Shown: piece after piece, positions 5,624-5,740 of the stretch
Numbering within the stretch: position 1 is the stretch's first letter
How the letters are laid out: every line of letters starts with the position of its first letter
DNA from: an uncultured Armatimonadota bacterium
Lineage (GTDB): Bacteria; Armatimonadota; Armatimonadia; Armatimonadales; Armatimonadaceae
NCBI GenBank assembly: GCA_903924445.1
Contig: CAIYBQ010000455.1
Span: forward strand, 1-5,740
Length of the DNA: 5,740 nucleotides
Direction: 5' to 3'
The notes under the pieces: model-generated
Seen by the model: the letters and a program-made list of their open reading frames with translations, nothing else
Databases searched by the model: none
Told to the model about the DNA's origin: nothing
Position numbers and translations under genes: made by a program

Positions 5624-5740
5624 TCGCGTAAAGGCTGGCTTTTATACGATGAAAATGTCGTCAGAGAGTTCGCTATTCGAATTCATGAACTTCTCCGCGT
5701 AGGGGCAGGCCTCTGTGCCTGCCCGTGGGTAGCGATTGTC
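5561..5740 (+). other. Open reading frame running off the window, doubtful
   Basis: From ATG 5561 (or ATG 5519; the frame is open from 5489) codons run without a stop to the last base, giving at least 60 residues with the stretch HSTFHHASRKGWLLYDENVV. The frame reads through the whole of repeat copy 2, and its early part overlaps the inverted repeat, which argues against a normal gene. There is no good ribosome site and no recognised domain. It may be a gene remnant or a chance open frame. Confidence -1.
5698..5740 (+). repeat. REP-like GTAG-headed hairpin repeat, copy 2 (reaches window edge)
   Basis: All 43 bases match copy 1 in the same orientation, 274 bases downstream; the hairpin stem is at 5703-5710 with 5717-5724. 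The match stops abruptly on the left (bases before 5698 differ from copy 1). It may continue past the window on the right, so the full repeat length is unknown. The competing CCCCT hairpin of copy 1 is absent here. Confidence -1.

Larger units (their letters stand above)
5376..5740. other. Right-end region without a confident gene, rich in repeats and hairpins
   Basis: These 365 bases follow the last operon gene and run to the window edge. They hold a hairpin just after the stop codon, two identical copies of a REP-like hairpin repeat in direct orientation, and an imperfect inverted repeat between them. A short open frame leaves the window on the right. No tRNA, clear promoter or recognisable coding domain is seen on either strand. 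Confidence -1.

Noticed and set aside
5409..5624. 71-codon - strand frame in the repeat region
   Set aside because: It is Arg/His-rich with no domain, covers repeat copy 1 and most of the inverted repeat, and has no convincing ribosome site.
5620..5665. Possible promoter on the - strand (TATAAA-like at the complement of 5639-5645)
   Set aside because: The nearest -35-like element (4 of 6 matches) is only about 12 bases away and no credible gene lies downstream.
5424..5740. CRISPR array
   Set aside because: There are only two repeat copies, with a 231-base spacer, far longer than CRISPR spacers, and no cas genes.
5561..5740. Start of a RAYT or other Y1 transposase gene beside the REP-like repeats
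   Set aside because: The translated frame shows neither the HUH motif nor the usual N-terminal pattern of these transposases, and a repeat copy lies inside the frame.

Overview
The window is bacterial chromosomal DNA. It is moderately GC-rich and densely packed with genes, all on the + strand, with ATGA and TGATG overlaps and Shine-Dalgarno sites. The lineage cannot be fixed from the sequence. The ATP synthase beta C-terminus is of the ordinary F-type and reads like those of Proteobacteria and several other Gram-negative or environmental phyla. DUF3866 proteins, from memory, are best known from Actinobacteria, Firmicutes and relatives. The repeats at the right end are REP-like elements of a kind common in large environmental genomes. 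I therefore leave the phylum open.

Layout: (1) 2-562 is the 3' end of atpD (F1-ATPase beta), followed by a strong GC-rich hairpin (574-616) but no atpC. (2) 632-5375 holds six co-directional genes with gaps of 9, -4, 3, 24 and -1 bases, almost certainly one transcription unit. In order they are: a four-helix membrane protein of unknown function; a DUF3866 protein; a very acidic 158-aa protein of unknown function; a NUDIX hydrolase of the ADP-ribose pyrophosphatase type with an altered NUDIX box; an ALDH7-family aldehyde dehydrogenase (piperideine-6-carboxylate / aminoadipate semialdehyde dehydrogenase type); and a small two-helix membrane protein with a bacterial-PH-like tail. (3) 5376-5740 has no confident gene. 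It carries a hairpin after the last stop codon, two identical 43-base copies of a GTAG-headed hairpin (REP-like), and between them a long imperfect inverted repeat.

How the genes may work together: NUDIX ADP-ribose hydrolysis and an NAD-dependent ALDH both touch NAD metabolism and aldehyde or metabolite clean-up, and DUF3866 is often found near such NUDIX genes. No shared pathway can be read directly from the sequence, and no lysine aminotransferase or lysine dehydrogenase gene is in view. The most distinctive features are the REP-like doublet with its structured spacer, the Gly-to-Arg change in the NUDIX box, the absence of atpC after atpD, and the unusual gene combination in the operon.
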